Positions 1-8,751 are shown, counted from the stretch's first letter. The stretch is DNA of 64,000 bases from Kineococcus gynurae (GCF_050871315.1 NZ_JBJLRE010000001.1); one strand, 5' to 3'. Numbers and translations: made by a program. The notes: a model not told the origin generated them from the sequence alone.

Positions 1-28
1 GCAGGGGTTCGGAGGCGGGGGCGGACAT
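1..28 (-). CDS. Start of an unidentified protein (partial, runs off the left edge)
   Basis: An ATG on the minus strand at 28-26 overlaps the stop codon of the ribose-type permease by one base (TGATG) and opens a frame beginning MSAPASEPL. Only nine codons are visible. Its tight coupling to the permease suggests the next gene of the same importer operon. An ATP-binding subunit would be the natural guess, because none is present for this importer inside the window, but nothing in nine residues shows function. Confidence 0.4.
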
Positions 29-1053
29 CACTTCACCACCCGGAGGCGTCCACGGTGCGGCCAGGCGGCGACCACGATGGCGGCGACCAGCACGGCCCCG
101 GACACCCCGGACTGGATGTCCGGGCTCACGCCGGAGAGGATCAGTCCGTTGTTGAGGACGGTCAGCATGACGACTCCCAGTGCGGTGCGGAGCACCCCGC
201 CCCGGCCGCCGCCGAGGGAGGTCCCCCCGATCACGACGGCGGCGATGGTGAGGAACAGGGTCCCCGCCCCGAGTGTCGCGGCCCCGGCGCCCAGCTGGAG
301 GGCGGCGAGGACACCGGCGAGGGCGGAGCACAGCCCGGCGGTCGCGAACACGGCCACCTTGGCCCGGTTCACGCGGATCCCGTTGTCGCGGGCGATCTGC
401 TGGTCGGCCCCGATGGCGTAGGCCGAGCGACCCATGCGGGTCCAGCGCCCGACGACGACGCCGGCGACGAGCACCAGCAACGCCAACCAGAACGAGTGGG
501 GCAGGCCGAGGGTGGTGCGGCTGGACCAGCGGGCGGTGTCGGTGTCGGTGAGGAAGGGGATGCCGGAGGTGCCGAACAGCAGCGTGGCCACTCCGAGCCC
601 GACGTACCAGACCCCGAGGGAGGCGATGAAGCTCGGGACCCGCATCCGGGTGTGCACGAACCCGAGGAGCAGGCCGAGGGCCAGGCCCACGGCGAGCGCG
701 GCCAGGACGGCGACGGGCCCGAGGTCGGTCCCGGTGCGGCTGTTCGCCGACAGCAGCACGAACGTCATGCCGGCCGCCCCCATGACGCCCTCGACGGAGA
801 GGTCGATGGAACCCATGAGGATGACCAGCGTGGCGCCGACCCCCACGATCAGGGGGAGGGCCGCCTGGTCCAGGATCGTCAGCAGGTTCGTGGTGGTGGC
901 GAACGTCCCGGGGTTCAGGACGGTGAACACGATCACGAGCACGACGAGCGCGACGACCTCGCCCGAGGAACGCCAGCGGTGCGAACGCGGCCGCCGGGCG
1001 GGGGTCCGGGTGGGGGCCGGAGGGTTCCCGGCCACCTCGACCTGGGTGCTCAC
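28..1053 (-). CDS. Ribose-type sugar ABC transporter permease (RbsC family)
   Basis: This is an inner-membrane subunit of a ribose/xylose-type ABC importer, about 341 residues. After a basic N-terminus it shows repeated hydrophobic segments and family-typical stretches (GVGATLVILMGSIDLSVEG near the front, YAIGADQQIARDNGIRV in the cytoplasmic loop, VVIGGTSLGGG toward the end). The start is GTG at 1053, overlapping the upstream binding-protein stop by 4 bases. The open frame runs 27 codons further upstream, but those codons lie inside the binding-protein gene and have no membrane character. It is paralogous to the permease at 6171-7196. The substrate cannot be read from the sequence. Confidence 0.88.
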   Translation of the reverse strand: MSTQVEVAGNPPAPTRTPARRPRSHRWRSSGEVVALVVLVIVFTVLNPGTFATTTNLLTILDQAALPLIVGVGATLVILMGSIDLSVEGVMGAAGMTFVLLSANSRTGTDLGPVAVLAALAVGLALGLLLGFVHTRMRVPSFIASLGVWYVGLGVATLLFGTSGIPFLTDTDTARWSSRTTLGLPHSFWLALLVLVAGVVVGRWTRMGRSAYAIGADQQIARDNGIRVNRAKVAVFATAGLCSALAGVLAALQLGAGAATLGAGTLFLTIAAVVIGGTSLGGGRGGVLRTALGVVMLTVLNNGLILSGVSPDIQSGVSGAVLVAAIVVAAWPHRGRLRVVK

Positions 1054-2180
1054 GGCAGTTTCACCGGACCGGCGGCCACGACCGGGACGGGCTCGGTGTT
1101 GTACGGGCCGTCCTTGACGAGGGTCTTGATCCAACCCGGCACGTCGTTGTCGTACCCGGTGAACTCGTCGAGGTTCTCCGGGGTGACGCAGCCGATCTTG
1201 AACAGGGCCTGGCGCTGCTCGGCCGGCATCTTGGCGACGTCGAGGACGCCGGTCGCGGCCTGGTAGGCGGTGAGCAACCCGATGGCGGCAGCCATGTACC
1301 CACGGTGGAACGTCTCACCGACGATGGTGCTGCCGGGCTTCTGCATCAGTTCGATGACCGGCGGGTAGAGGCCCTCGCCGGCGAACTTGACGTCGGCGGT
1401 GGTGCCGGCGTTGTCGAACGCCTGGATCGCGCCGAGCATCATCGCGTCGTCGGCGGTCCAGACCCCGTTGATCTGGTTGCCGTACTTGGCGATCATCGCC
1501 TGGGCCTCCTTGAAACCGACCTGCTGGTCCCAGTTGGCGGGACGCTCCTCGAGGATCGTGATCCCCGGGAACTCCTTCAGCGCCTCCTTGAGCCCCGCGA
1601 CGCGCTGCTGGCTGACCGTGGAGTCCAGCACCCCGGGGAAGGCGATGATGTTGCCCTCCCCGCCGAGGGACTCGGCGAGCGCCTTGCCGGTGCACATCCC
1701 GGCGTCGACACCGGAGTGCATCTGGAAGGAGACGAAGTTGTCGCCCACCTGTTCCGGGGTGAAATCGTCGGGCTTGTTCCACCAGATGACCGCGTAACCA
1801 CCGGCGGCCTTCACGGCGTTGACGATGGGCACCGCGTCGGCGCTGGCGACGGTGTTGGAGACGAGGGCGACCTTCTTGCCCTCGGCCAGGATCGCCTGGA
1901 TCTGGGAGATCTCCTGCTGCGAGCTGCCGGCGGAGTCCACGATCCGCAGCGGCACCCCGAGTTCCTTCGAGAGGGCCTCGGCGCCCTGGATCATGGAGGC
2001 CATGTAGGGGTTCGTGGTGTTGATGACGGACAGCACCAGGATCAGGTCGTCCTTGGCGATGGTCTGCTGCGCCCCACCGGAACCCTGGGTGGTGGTCCCG
2101 CACGCCGAGGCGGCGGAGGTGGCGACGGCGGTGGTGGCGGCGGCCAGGACGAACCGGCGGCGGCTGAGGGGGGTGCGCAC
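1050..2180 (-). CDS. Ribose-type sugar-binding protein, predicted Tat-exported lipoprotein (RbsB-like fold)
   Basis: This is the periplasmic-binding-type receptor of the first importer. The N-terminus has a twin-arginine-like SRRRFVLAA segment followed by a lipobox (ASAC), so the mature protein should be membrane-anchored by a lipidated Cys. The body is a type I binding fold (ILVLSVINTTNPYMASMIQGAE; later GVWTADDAMMLGAIQAFD). I chose GTG at 2180 because AGAGGAG lies 9 bases upstream and the Tat signal begins at once. The ATG at 2222 would add 14 residues with no signal character and no clear ribosome site. A TTGACA-like -35 element lies at 2270-2275. The gene is the first of an operon with the permease. 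Confidence 0.87.
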   Translation of the reverse strand: MRTPLSRRRFVLAAATTAVATSAASACGTTTQGSGGAQQTIAKDDLILVLSVINTTNPYMASMIQGAEALSKELGVPLRIVDSAGSSQQEISQIQAILAEGKKVALVSNTVASADAVPIVNAVKAAGGYAVIWWNKPDDFTPEQVGDNFVSFQMHSGVDAGMCTGKALAESLGGEGNIIAFPGVLDSTVSQQRVAGLKEALKEFPGITILEERPANWDQQVGFKEAQAMIAKYGNQINGVWTADDAMMLGAIQAFDNAGTTADVKFAGEGLYPPVIELMQKPGSTIVGETFHRGYMAAAIGLLTAYQAATGVLDVAKMPAEQRQALFKIGCVTPENLDEFTGYDNDVPGWIKTLVKDGPYNTEPVPVVAAGPVKLP

Positions 2181-2228
2181 TTCGATCAGCTCCTCTTCGA
2201 GCACAGAGCCCGGCATAATCATGCGGGC

Positions 2229-2275
2229 GTTGAATCGACTTGCAGAGTGTGCGGACGACGCGGCCCGGGTGTCAA
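2229..2275 (-). promoter_or_regulatory. Probable promoter region of the first sugar-importer operon
   Basis: Read on the minus strand, TTGACA occurs at 2275-2270. About 17-19 bases further on there is only a poor -10 (CACACT-like). The plus strand at 2230-2243 reads TTGAATCGACTTGC. Its 12-base core agrees at 9 of 12 positions with the palindromic element found upstream of the operons at 3587 and 12319, so control by the same SorC-type regulator is possible but weakly supported. Confidence 0.35.
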
Positions 2276-2344
2276 GGGTTCGTCGTGATCCGACTCACGG
2301 ACGGTCACGTCCGGGACGGTCCTCGGCGTCGCGGAGCGCGGCGG

Positions 2345-2387
2345 CGGGGGTGGGGTGGGGTGGGGTGGGGGTGCGGGGGTGGGGGCG
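2345..2387. repeat. G-rich short tandem repeat (TGGGG units), possible G-quadruplex
   Basis: The plus strand holds four consecutive TGGGG units at 2351-2370, flanked by further G5 runs, immediately beyond the 3' end of the SorC gene. Six or more runs of at least four G make an intramolecular quadruplex plausible. It lies between the SorC stop and the promoter of the first importer operon. Confidence 0.7.
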
Positions 2388-2388
2388 G

Positions 2389-3423
2389 TCAGGCCGGGGG
2401 GCCGGCGGCCAGCAGGGCCTCGGCGGTGCCGGTGTCGGTGACCAGCACGTCGACCCACCTGCCCCGCAGCGCGGCGAGGATCGCGGCGTGCTTGCCCTGG
2501 CCCCCGGCCACGGCGAAACGGGTTCCGGCGGAGGCGAGCTGCTCGGCGGTCACCCCGACCACGAGGTCGTCGAACGGCGTGCTCAGGACGTGCCCGTCGG
2601 CGTCGAGGAAGCGCAGGCAGACCTCGCCCACGGCCCCCAGCTCCCGCGCGCGGGCGAACTGCTCGTCGGTGAAGAACGTGTCGCCCCCCAGGGGTGGCGC
2701 GGTCCGGGCCGGGCCGATGCCGACCAGGGCCACGTCGAGGTCGTCCATGGCCGACAGGCTGCGCTGGGCGTGCGCGTTGTGGTCCAGGAGCGCCGCCCGG
2801 GTGCCGGCGTCGAGCAGCACCCCGGGGGTGCGCAGGTACAGGGGGGTGGCCCCGAGCAGGTGGGCCAGGTGCTCGGTGCTCTGCGCCGCCTCGTGCTGCA
2901 GGGCGGGGGAGCCGAGGTCCCCCAGCAGCTCGACGACGCGCTCGGCGTGCGAACCCCCCGGGGCCAGGGCCTCGACGCAGTGCCGCAGGGTCCGGCTCCA
3001 CGAGGTGTAGCCCACGGTCGTGGCCCGCAGCGGGTTCGCCGCCAGCACCGAGGAGGCGACGTGGCCCAGGTCGCGGGCCAGCTCGTCCTCGTCGTCGGCG
3101 ACGGCCTCCACCACGTGGGCCTCGCGCAGGCCGAAGCGCTGCTCCAGGTCGTCCTCGAGGTCGGAGTGCAACCCGGTGGGCAGGACCACGATCGTGCGCA
3201 CCACCCCGGCCGCCTCGGCCTGGCTCAGCAGCCGCGAGACCCGCGACTGCGAGATGTGCAGACGCTCGGCGATCTCGCTCTGGCGCAGTCCGCGCACGTG
3301 GTAGAGGCGGGCCACCTTGGTGACCAGACGCTCCTGCTGGAGGTCCAGGGCGACTCCGTCCGTGCCGGGGGGTCCGTGCCCCGCGGCGGTTCGTGCTCGG
3401 CTCGTTCGGGTTGAACCGGACAA
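2389..3423 (-). CDS. SorC-family sugar-responsive transcriptional regulator
   Basis: This cytoplasmic repressor or activator has 344 residues. An N-terminal helix-turn-helix (LYHVRGLRQSEIAERLHIS, then QSRVSRLL) is followed by the sugar-phosphate-binding domain typical of SorC/DeoR-like regulators (VGYTSWSRTLRHCVEAL; DVALVGIGPART). It is closely similar throughout to the regulator at 11205-12185. It is divergent from the importer operon at 3587. The only in-frame start before the conserved region is TTG at 3423, with a weak ribosome site, so the true N-terminus is uncertain. EryD, which controls erythritol catabolism in rhizobia and Brucella, belongs to this family. Confidence 0.88.
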   Translation of the reverse strand: MSGSTRTSRARTAAGHGPPGTDGVALDLQQERLVTKVARLYHVRGLRQSEIAERLHISQSRVSRLLSQAEAAGVVRTIVVLPTGLHSDLEDDLEQRFGLREAHVVEAVADDEDELARDLGHVASSVLAANPLRATTVGYTSWSRTLRHCVEALAPGGSHAERVVELLGDLGSPALQHEAAQSTEHLAHLLGATPLYLRTPGVLLDAGTRAALLDHNAHAQRSLSAMDDLDVALVGIGPARTAPPLGGDTFFTDEQFARARELGAVGEVCLRFLDADGHVLSTPFDDLVVGVTAEQLASAGTRFAVAGGQGKHAAILAALRGRWVDVLVTDTGTAEALLAAGPPA

Positions 3424-3476
3424 CCCTAGGGGATCAGGCCGGTCCAGCGGGGTGCCACGACGCGTCCAAGTCCCAC

Positions 3477-3527
3477 TTGACAGTGACCGTGGTCACTCCG
3501 CATGATCGGGGTGAATCAACATTCGAT
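3477..3527 (+). promoter_or_regulatory. Promoter and operator of the 3587-12185 catabolic operon
   Basis: TTGACA (3477-3482) is followed after 18 bases by CATGAT (3501-3506), a reasonable promoter. Within the spacer is a perfect inverted repeat, AGTGACC-GT-GGTCACT (3482-3497). From about the start of transcription lies TGAATCAACATTCG (3512-3525), a near-palindrome almost identical to the one at 12295-12308. Two different palindromes suggest two regulators, or two sites for the divergent SorC protein. Confidence 0.65.
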
Positions 3528-3586
3528 GGCTGAGTAACGATTCACACCCCGCCCCGGCTGGGGCACAGACGACGAAGGAGACGACT

Positions 3587-4591
3587 GTGGTGCTGCGCAA
3601 GAAGTCCGTGCTCAAGACCCTCATCCCGCTGGCCGCCCTCGCCATCGTGGCCCCCCTGGCCTCGTGCGGGGACTCGGCCGGTACCGAGGGTGGCGGTGGC
3701 GACAAGAAGACCATCGGGGTCTCGGTCGCGGACCAGAAGTCGCTGTTCTACGTGGCGGCCGTGCAGGGCATGGAGGCCGAGGCGAAGAAGCGCGGCTACG
3801 AGCTGAAGGTCACCTCGGCCAACAACAACGCCAACCAGCAGGTGAGCCAGGTCAACGACCTGCTGACCCAGCAGGTGGGCGCCCTCATCTTCATCTCCCA
3901 GGACTCGACCGCGGCCGGCGCCGGGGTGCGCGCCGCCAACCAGGCCGACGTGCCCGTGGTCGCGGTCGACCAGCGGCCGGAGTCCGGCGACGGCGAGCTC
4001 GCGACCTACATCGCCACGGACAGCGTCAAGGCGGCCAAGGACCTCTGCGACTGGATGTTCTCCCAGATCGGCGACTCCGGTGAGATCGCCATCCTGCACG
4101 GGGTCCTCGGCTCCACCGCCGAGATCCAGCGCACCCAGGGTTGCGAGGACTCCCTCAAGGAGCATCCGAACGTCAAGGTCGTCGCCGAGGAGACCGCGAA
4201 CTGGGACGAGACCGAGGCGTTCAAGGCCACCCAGAACATCCTCTCGGCCAACCCGAACCTGAAGGCCGTCTTCGGCGAGTCCGACGCGATGGCGCTCGGT
4301 GCGGCCAAGGCCGCCCAGCAGGCCGGCCGCAGCGGGATGACCTTCGTCGGCATCGACGGTTTCCCGACGATGTTCGCGGGCATCGAGGCGGGGTTGACCC
4401 AGGCCACGATGGCCCAGCAGCCCTACAAGATGGGTGAGATCGCCGTGGACAACGCCATCTCCATCATGGAGGGCAAGGGCGACGGGATCGCCAAGGAGCA
4501 GTACCAGGACACCGTCCTCATCACCAAGGACAACGTGGCGACCGAGGACGTCAAGACCTTCTACGGCCCCGACGCCTCCGTCGACCAGTGA
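3587..4591 (+). CDS. Ribose-type sugar-binding lipoprotein of ABC importer
   Basis: This receptor component has 334 residues. A basic start, a hydrophobic core and an LASC lipobox form a type II signal. The mature protein has the type I periplasmic-binding fold (IGVSVADQKSLFYVAAVQGME; ATYIATDSVKAAKDLC; AVFGESDAMALGAAKAAQQAG). It starts at GTG 3587, with AAGGAG six bases upstream; a second GTG follows directly. It overlaps the ATPase gene by four bases. As first gene of the operon it should be the most expressed. The family binds pentoses, hexoses or polyols such as erythritol and ribitol; the substrate is not readable here. Confidence 0.9.
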   Translation: MVLRKKSVLKTLIPLAALAIVAPLASCGDSAGTEGGGGDKKTIGVSVADQKSLFYVAAVQGMEAEAKKRGYELKVTSANNNANQQVSQVNDLLTQQVGALIFISQDSTAAGAGVRAANQADVPVVAVDQRPESGDGELATYIATDSVKAAKDLCDWMFSQIGDSGEIAILHGVLGSTAEIQRTQGCEDSLKEHPNVKVVAEETANWDETEAFKATQNILSANPNLKAVFGESDAMALGAAKAAQQAGRSGMTFVGIDGFPTMFAGIEAGLTQATMAQQPYKMGEIAVDNAISIMEGKGDGIAKEQYQDTVLITKDNVATEDVKTFYGPDASVDQ

Positions 4592-6174
4592 GCGCCCCCG
4601 CAGGGCTCGTCTGCACGGGCCTGATCAAGGAGTACGCGGGCGTCCGGGTGCTGAAGGAGGTCGACTTCACGGTCGCCCCGTCCTCGGTCGTGGGACTCAT
4701 CGGCGAGAACGGGGCCGGCAAGTCCACGATGAGCTCGATCATCACCGGGGTGGTCCGGCCCGACGGCGGGACCATGACCCTGGACTCCGAGCCGTACGCC
4801 CCCTCGGGCCCGGCCGAGGCCCTGCGGGCCGGTGTGGTCCTCATCCACCAGGAGATCCGGTTGCTGCCGGAACTCTCGGTGGCCGAGAACATCTTCCTGG
4901 GTCGGCTCCCGCTCTCGGGCGGGCGCCTGGCCCGGCGGCAGATGGAGAACGCCGCCGCCGAAGCACTGGGACGGCTCGGGGTCGACCTCGACCCGGGCCG
5001 CCCGGTGCGCGGCCTCTCCATCGCGGTGCAGCAGGAGATCGAGATCGCCAAGGCGATCTCCCGCAACCCCCGCTACGTCATCTTCGACGAACCCTCCGCC
5101 TCGCTGGGGGAGCGCGAGACCGAGCGGGTCCTGGAGCAGATCCAGGTGCTCCGCGAGGGTGGCGCGGGCGTCGTCTACATCTCCCACCGGTTGGAGGAGG
5201 TGCGTCGCACGGCGGACCGCATCGTCTGCCTGCGCGACGGTCAGCGGGTGGCCTCCTGGGACGACGGGGACGTCCCCCAGAAGGAACTCGTCAACGCGAT
5301 GGTCGGTCGTGAGTTCACCTACCAGCACTCGGCCCCCCAGCCGGCCACCGACCGGGCCGTGCTGCGCGTCCGGGGCCTCGGGCTCAAGGGCAGTTTCTCC
5401 GACATCGACCTCGACGTGGCGGCCGGCGAGGTCCTGGGTCTGGCCGGCCTCGTCGGGGCCGGGCGCACCGAGGTCGTGCGGGCCATCGCCGGCGTCGACC
5501 GCCCGGACGAGGGCACCGTCGAGGTCGAGGGTCGCCCGCTCAAGCGGGGTGACGCCCGGTCGGCGATCACGGCCGGCGTCGTGATGGTGCCCGAGGACCG
5601 CAAGGGCCAGGGCCTCAACCTCGACCGCACCGCGGCGGAGAACATCACCCTCCCGTGGGAGAAGTCGTTGGCCCGCAAGGGGCTGGTCACCCGGAAGGCG
5701 CTGCGCACCACGGCCGAGCGGTTGTCGCGCGACCTCGACATCCGGGGCCGCATGGGCCTGCCCGTGGCCTCGATGTCGGGGGGCAACCAGCAGAAGGTCC
5801 TCCTCGGCAAGTGGCTCGTGGAGAAACCCACGGTGTTCATCATCGACGAGCCCACCCGCGGGGTCGACGTCGGCGCGAAGATGGCGATCTACGAGATCAT
5901 CCGCTCCCTCGCCGCCGACGGCGTGGCCGTCGTGGTCGTCTCCTCCGAGCTCGAGGAGGTCCTCGGGCTGTGCCACCGGGTCCTGGTCATGGGCGGGGGC
6001 CGCAACCGCGGGGTCCTGGAACGAGCCGACGCCACCCCGCAGCGGGTCATGGAGCTCGCCGTCCTTGGTGGGGCCTCGGAAGGTTCCACCGGTTCGATGA
6101 CCGCCACCGTGGCCGGTCCCACCGGTACCCCCGACAACAGCACGCCGACGAGCCTGGAAGGTCACCTCCGATGA
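4588..6174 (+). CDS. Sugar ABC transporter ATP-binding protein, two-domain (RbsA family)
   Basis: This cytoplasmic ATPase energises the ribose-type importer and has 528 residues. The first nucleotide-binding domain has a full Walker A (GENGAGKST) and a degenerate signature (LSIAVQQEIEIAKAI). The second has the degenerate Walker A usual in the family (GLVGAGRTEV) with a good signature (MSGGNQQKVLLGKWL) and Walker B (VFIIDEPTRGVD). Start GTG 4588 overlaps the binding-protein stop, and the end overlaps the permease start, so translation is coupled. Confidence 0.93.
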   Translation: MSAPAGLVCTGLIKEYAGVRVLKEVDFTVAPSSVVGLIGENGAGKSTMSSIITGVVRPDGGTMTLDSEPYAPSGPAEALRAGVVLIHQEIRLLPELSVAENIFLGRLPLSGGRLARRQMENAAAEALGRLGVDLDPGRPVRGLSIAVQQEIEIAKAISRNPRYVIFDEPSASLGERETERVLEQIQVLREGGAGVVYISHRLEEVRRTADRIVCLRDGQRVASWDDGDVPQKELVNAMVGREFTYQHSAPQPATDRAVLRVRGLGLKGSFSDIDLDVAAGEVLGLAGLVGAGRTEVVRAIAGVDRPDEGTVEVEGRPLKRGDARSAITAGVVMVPEDRKGQGLNLDRTAAENITLPWEKSLARKGLVTRKALRTTAERLSRDLDIRGRMGLPVASMSGGNQQKVLLGKWLVEKPTVFIIDEPTRGVDVGAKMAIYEIIRSLAADGVAVVVVSSELEEVLGLCHRVLVMGGGRNRGVLERADATPQRVMELAVLGGASEGSTGSMTATVAGPTGTPDNSTPTSLEGHLR

Positions 6175-7196
6175 GCAGTCCCACGACCACCTCCGAGAAG
6201 CCGTCCGCGGCGAGCTCGACCGCGTCCCCGGACAGCGCCCGCGACCGCCTGCTCGGCCTGGCCCGCCAGATCCCGGGCCCCCTGGTCGGTCTGATCGTCA
6301 TCGTCGTGCTGATGTCGATCCTGTCGCCCTACTTCCTCACCAGCCGCAACCTGCTGAACATCGTCAGCCAGGTCTCCGACATCGGCGTGATGGCCGTGGG
6401 CGCGGCCCTCGTCATCATCATCGGCGGGATCGACCTCTCGGTCGGTTCGGCCCTGGCGATGAGCGCGATGACCAGTGCCTTCCTGTTCAAGTCGCAGGGG
6501 CTCCCGTTCTCGGTCGCCCTGGTGGCCGGCGTCCTCGTCGGGGCCCTCATCGGCCTCATCAACGGGGTGCTCTCCACCTACGGTCGGGTGCAGCCCTTCG
6601 TGGCCACCCTGGCGACCATGTCGGCCGCCGCCGGTCTCGCCCTCTACATCACCGACGGCAACCCGATCACCGGGTTCCCGGACTGGTTCCTGCTGCTCAC
6701 CGAGAACGTCCCCGGGACCCCGATCCCGGTCGAGGGCGTCATCATGGTCCTGGTCTTCGTCGGCGCCGCGTTCTGGCTGCGCTACCGGCCCGACGGCCGT
6801 GCCCTCTACGCCATCGGTGGCAACGAGGAGGTCGCCCGCCTCTCCGGGCTCCGGGTCACCGCCATCAAGATCCGCGTGTACGTCATCGCCGGGGTGCTCG
6901 CCGCGCTGGCCGGCATGCTCACCACCTCCCGGCTCGACTCCGCCCAGCCGACCGCGGGTGCCACCGACCTGCTCAACGTCATCGCCGTCGTGGTCATCGG
7001 TGGGGCGAGCCTGGCCGGGGGTTCGGGCACGATGCTCGGCACCTTCATCGGGTTGTTCATCATCGGGACGCTGAACAACGGGATGTCCCTGCTCAACGTC
7101 TCGCCCAACCTCCAGCCCGTCGTCATCGGCGTCGTCATCATCGCCGCCGTCATGAGCGACCGCGGCGGCCGGGCCCGCCTGCGCGGCGGGCACTGA
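6171..7196 (+). CDS. Ribose-type sugar ABC transporter permease (RbsC family)
   Basis: This is the membrane channel of the importer, 341 residues. A short polar Ser/Thr-rich N-terminus precedes eight or more hydrophobic segments. Family stretches include ALVIIIGGIDLSVGSALAMS, YAIGGNEEVARLSGLRV and VVVIGGASLAGGSGTMLG. ATG 6171 overlaps the ATPase stop by four bases. It is a paralogue of the permease at 28-1053, so the island carries two importers of the same type. Confidence 0.93.
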   Translation: MSSPTTTSEKPSAASSTASPDSARDRLLGLARQIPGPLVGLIVIVVLMSILSPYFLTSRNLLNIVSQVSDIGVMAVGAALVIIIGGIDLSVGSALAMSAMTSAFLFKSQGLPFSVALVAGVLVGALIGLINGVLSTYGRVQPFVATLATMSAAAGLALYITDGNPITGFPDWFLLLTENVPGTPIPVEGVIMVLVFVGAAFWLRYRPDGRALYAIGGNEEVARLSGLRVTAIKIRVYVIAGVLAALAGMLTTSRLDSAQPTAGATDLLNVIAVVVIGGASLAGGSGTMLGTFIGLFIIGTLNNGMSLLNVSPNLQPVVIGVVIIAAVMSDRGGRARLRGGH

Positions 7197-7248
7197 CCGC
7201 AGCGACCGAACCGGGCTCCGACACCCCTTCCCCCTGAGGAGTTTCACC

Positions 7249-8751
7249 GTGGCCGAGAACCTGCCGCCCACCGACGTGCGGTTGCGCGACCTCGCCGACC
7301 CGACCGACCTCGACGCGTTGCGCGACGCCATCCGGGCCCAGGACCCCGCGGGGGTCCTGGTCCCCCTGGAGCTGCGGGACCTGGTCGTCTCCGAGCACGC
7401 CGCCGACGAGGTCGCGAGCACCCTGCGAAAGCTGCTGGGGGAGAAGCTGACCGGGGCCACCGTCGTGCTCCTCGTGGACGACACCCCCATCCGCCGCGGG
7501 CAGGTCCTGCTCAAGGACCACGTGCAGGACCTGGTGCGGGCCGCCGTCGACGACGGTCGGGGCGGGGGGCGTTGCGAGCGCGTCGTCCTGCGCGGGGACC
7601 ACCCGCTGCACGCCGACGACGCCGCCCTGGACGAGGCGACCGAGGCGGTGCGCGGCAGCGACGCGGTGGTCACCGTGGGCGGGGGCACCATCACCGACAT
7701 CGGCAAGGTGGCGACCGCCCGCACGGGCGGGCAACCCCTCGTCGTCGTGCAGACCGCCGCCTCGGTCGACGGTTTCACCGACAACGTCTCGGTGGTGCTG
7801 GCTTCCGGGGTCAAGAAGACGATCCCCTCGCGCTGGCCCGACGTCGTGCTGGCCGACCTGGAGACCATCGCCGGGGCCCCGCCCCAGATGGCCGCCGCCG
7901 GGTACGGGGAACTGCTGTCCATGTTCACCGCGCCGGCGGACTGGTACCTCGCGAAACTGCTCGGGATCGACCCGACGTTCCACGAGGTCCCCGTGGAGCT
8001 GCTCGCCGTCGTCGGCCGGGGACTCGACGCGTGGTCGCCCGGGGTCGTGCGCGCCGAGCCCGACGCCATCGCCGCCCTGACCCGGGCGCTCGACGTGCGG
8101 GGGATCGCCACCGGCGTCTCCGGGGGGACCGCGGTGCTCTCGGGCGTGGAGCACCTCGTCTCGCACATGCTCGACATGCACCACGGGGCCCGCCACGAAC
8201 CGATCGGCCTGCACGGCGCCCAGGTCGGCGTCGCCTCGGTGGTCGCCGCGACCGCCTGGGACGTGCTGTTCGAGCACCTCGCCACTGGGGGTGGTCGCGA
8301 CCTCGACGTCGAGGCGTTGCGCCCCGACCCGGCCTCGGCCGAGGAACGGTGCCGGGCCGCGTTCGGCCACCTCGACGAGGACGGTGCGCTGGCCGCGGAG
8401 TGCGCCCGGCGGTACGGGCAGAAGCTGCAGGCGCTGGCCCAGGCCGCGCCGGCGGTGGCCGGTCTGCTGCGGGAGCCGCAGGAGCACGTGGAGGTGCTGC
8501 GCGGGTTGCTGACCCCGGCCGCGGACCTGCTCGCGGGGCTGCACGCCGCGGGCGTCACCGCGAGTTTCGCCGAGCTGGAACCCTCCGTGCCCGAGGAGCT
8601 CGCCCGCTGGGCCGTCGGGAACTGCCACCTCATGCGGGAGCGCCTCACCGTCGTCGACCTGCTGGACCTGCTGGGCCTGTGGACCCCCGCCGTGGTGGAC
8701 CGGGTGCTGGGGGCGCTCGACGCCCCGCGGGCCGCGGCGGCGACGCCGTGA
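7249..8751 (+). CDS. sn-Glycerol-1-phosphate dehydrogenase-like oxidoreductase (AraM/EgsA branch of iron-containing alcohol dehydrogenases)
   Basis: This is a predicted NAD(P)-dependent, metal-dependent dehydrogenase of a polyol phosphate, cytoplasmic, 500 residues. It has the glycine-rich nucleotide loop VVTVGGGTITDIGKV, the metal/substrate region TAASVDGFTDNVSVV, and a His pair in HMLDMHHG followed by HGAQVGVAS. Known homologues interconvert dihydroxyacetone phosphate and glycerol-1-phosphate, and AraM sits in the Bacillus arabinose operon. At 500 residues it is longer than the usual 350-400. Start GTG 7249 has TGAGGAG eight bases upstream. Position after the importer and before the kinase suggests a step in the sugar pathway rather than lipid synthesis; this is inference. 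Confidence 0.75.
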   Translation: MAENLPPTDVRLRDLADPTDLDALRDAIRAQDPAGVLVPLELRDLVVSEHAADEVASTLRKLLGEKLTGATVVLLVDDTPIRRGQVLLKDHVQDLVRAAVDDGRGGGRCERVVLRGDHPLHADDAALDEATEAVRGSDAVVTVGGGTITDIGKVATARTGGQPLVVVQTAASVDGFTDNVSVVLASGVKKTIPSRWPDVVLADLETIAGAPPQMAAAGYGELLSMFTAPADWYLAKLLGIDPTFHEVPVELLAVVGRGLDAWSPGVVRAEPDAIAALTRALDVRGIATGVSGGTAVLSGVEHLVSHMLDMHHGARHEPIGLHGAQVGVASVVAATAWDVLFEHLATGGGRDLDVEALRPDPASAEERCRAAFGHLDEDGALAAECARRYGQKLQALAQAAPAVAGLLREPQEHVEVLRGLLTPAADLLAGLHAAGVTASFAELEPSVPEELARWAVGNCHLMRERLTVVDLLDLLGLWTPAVVDRVLGALDAPRAAAATP

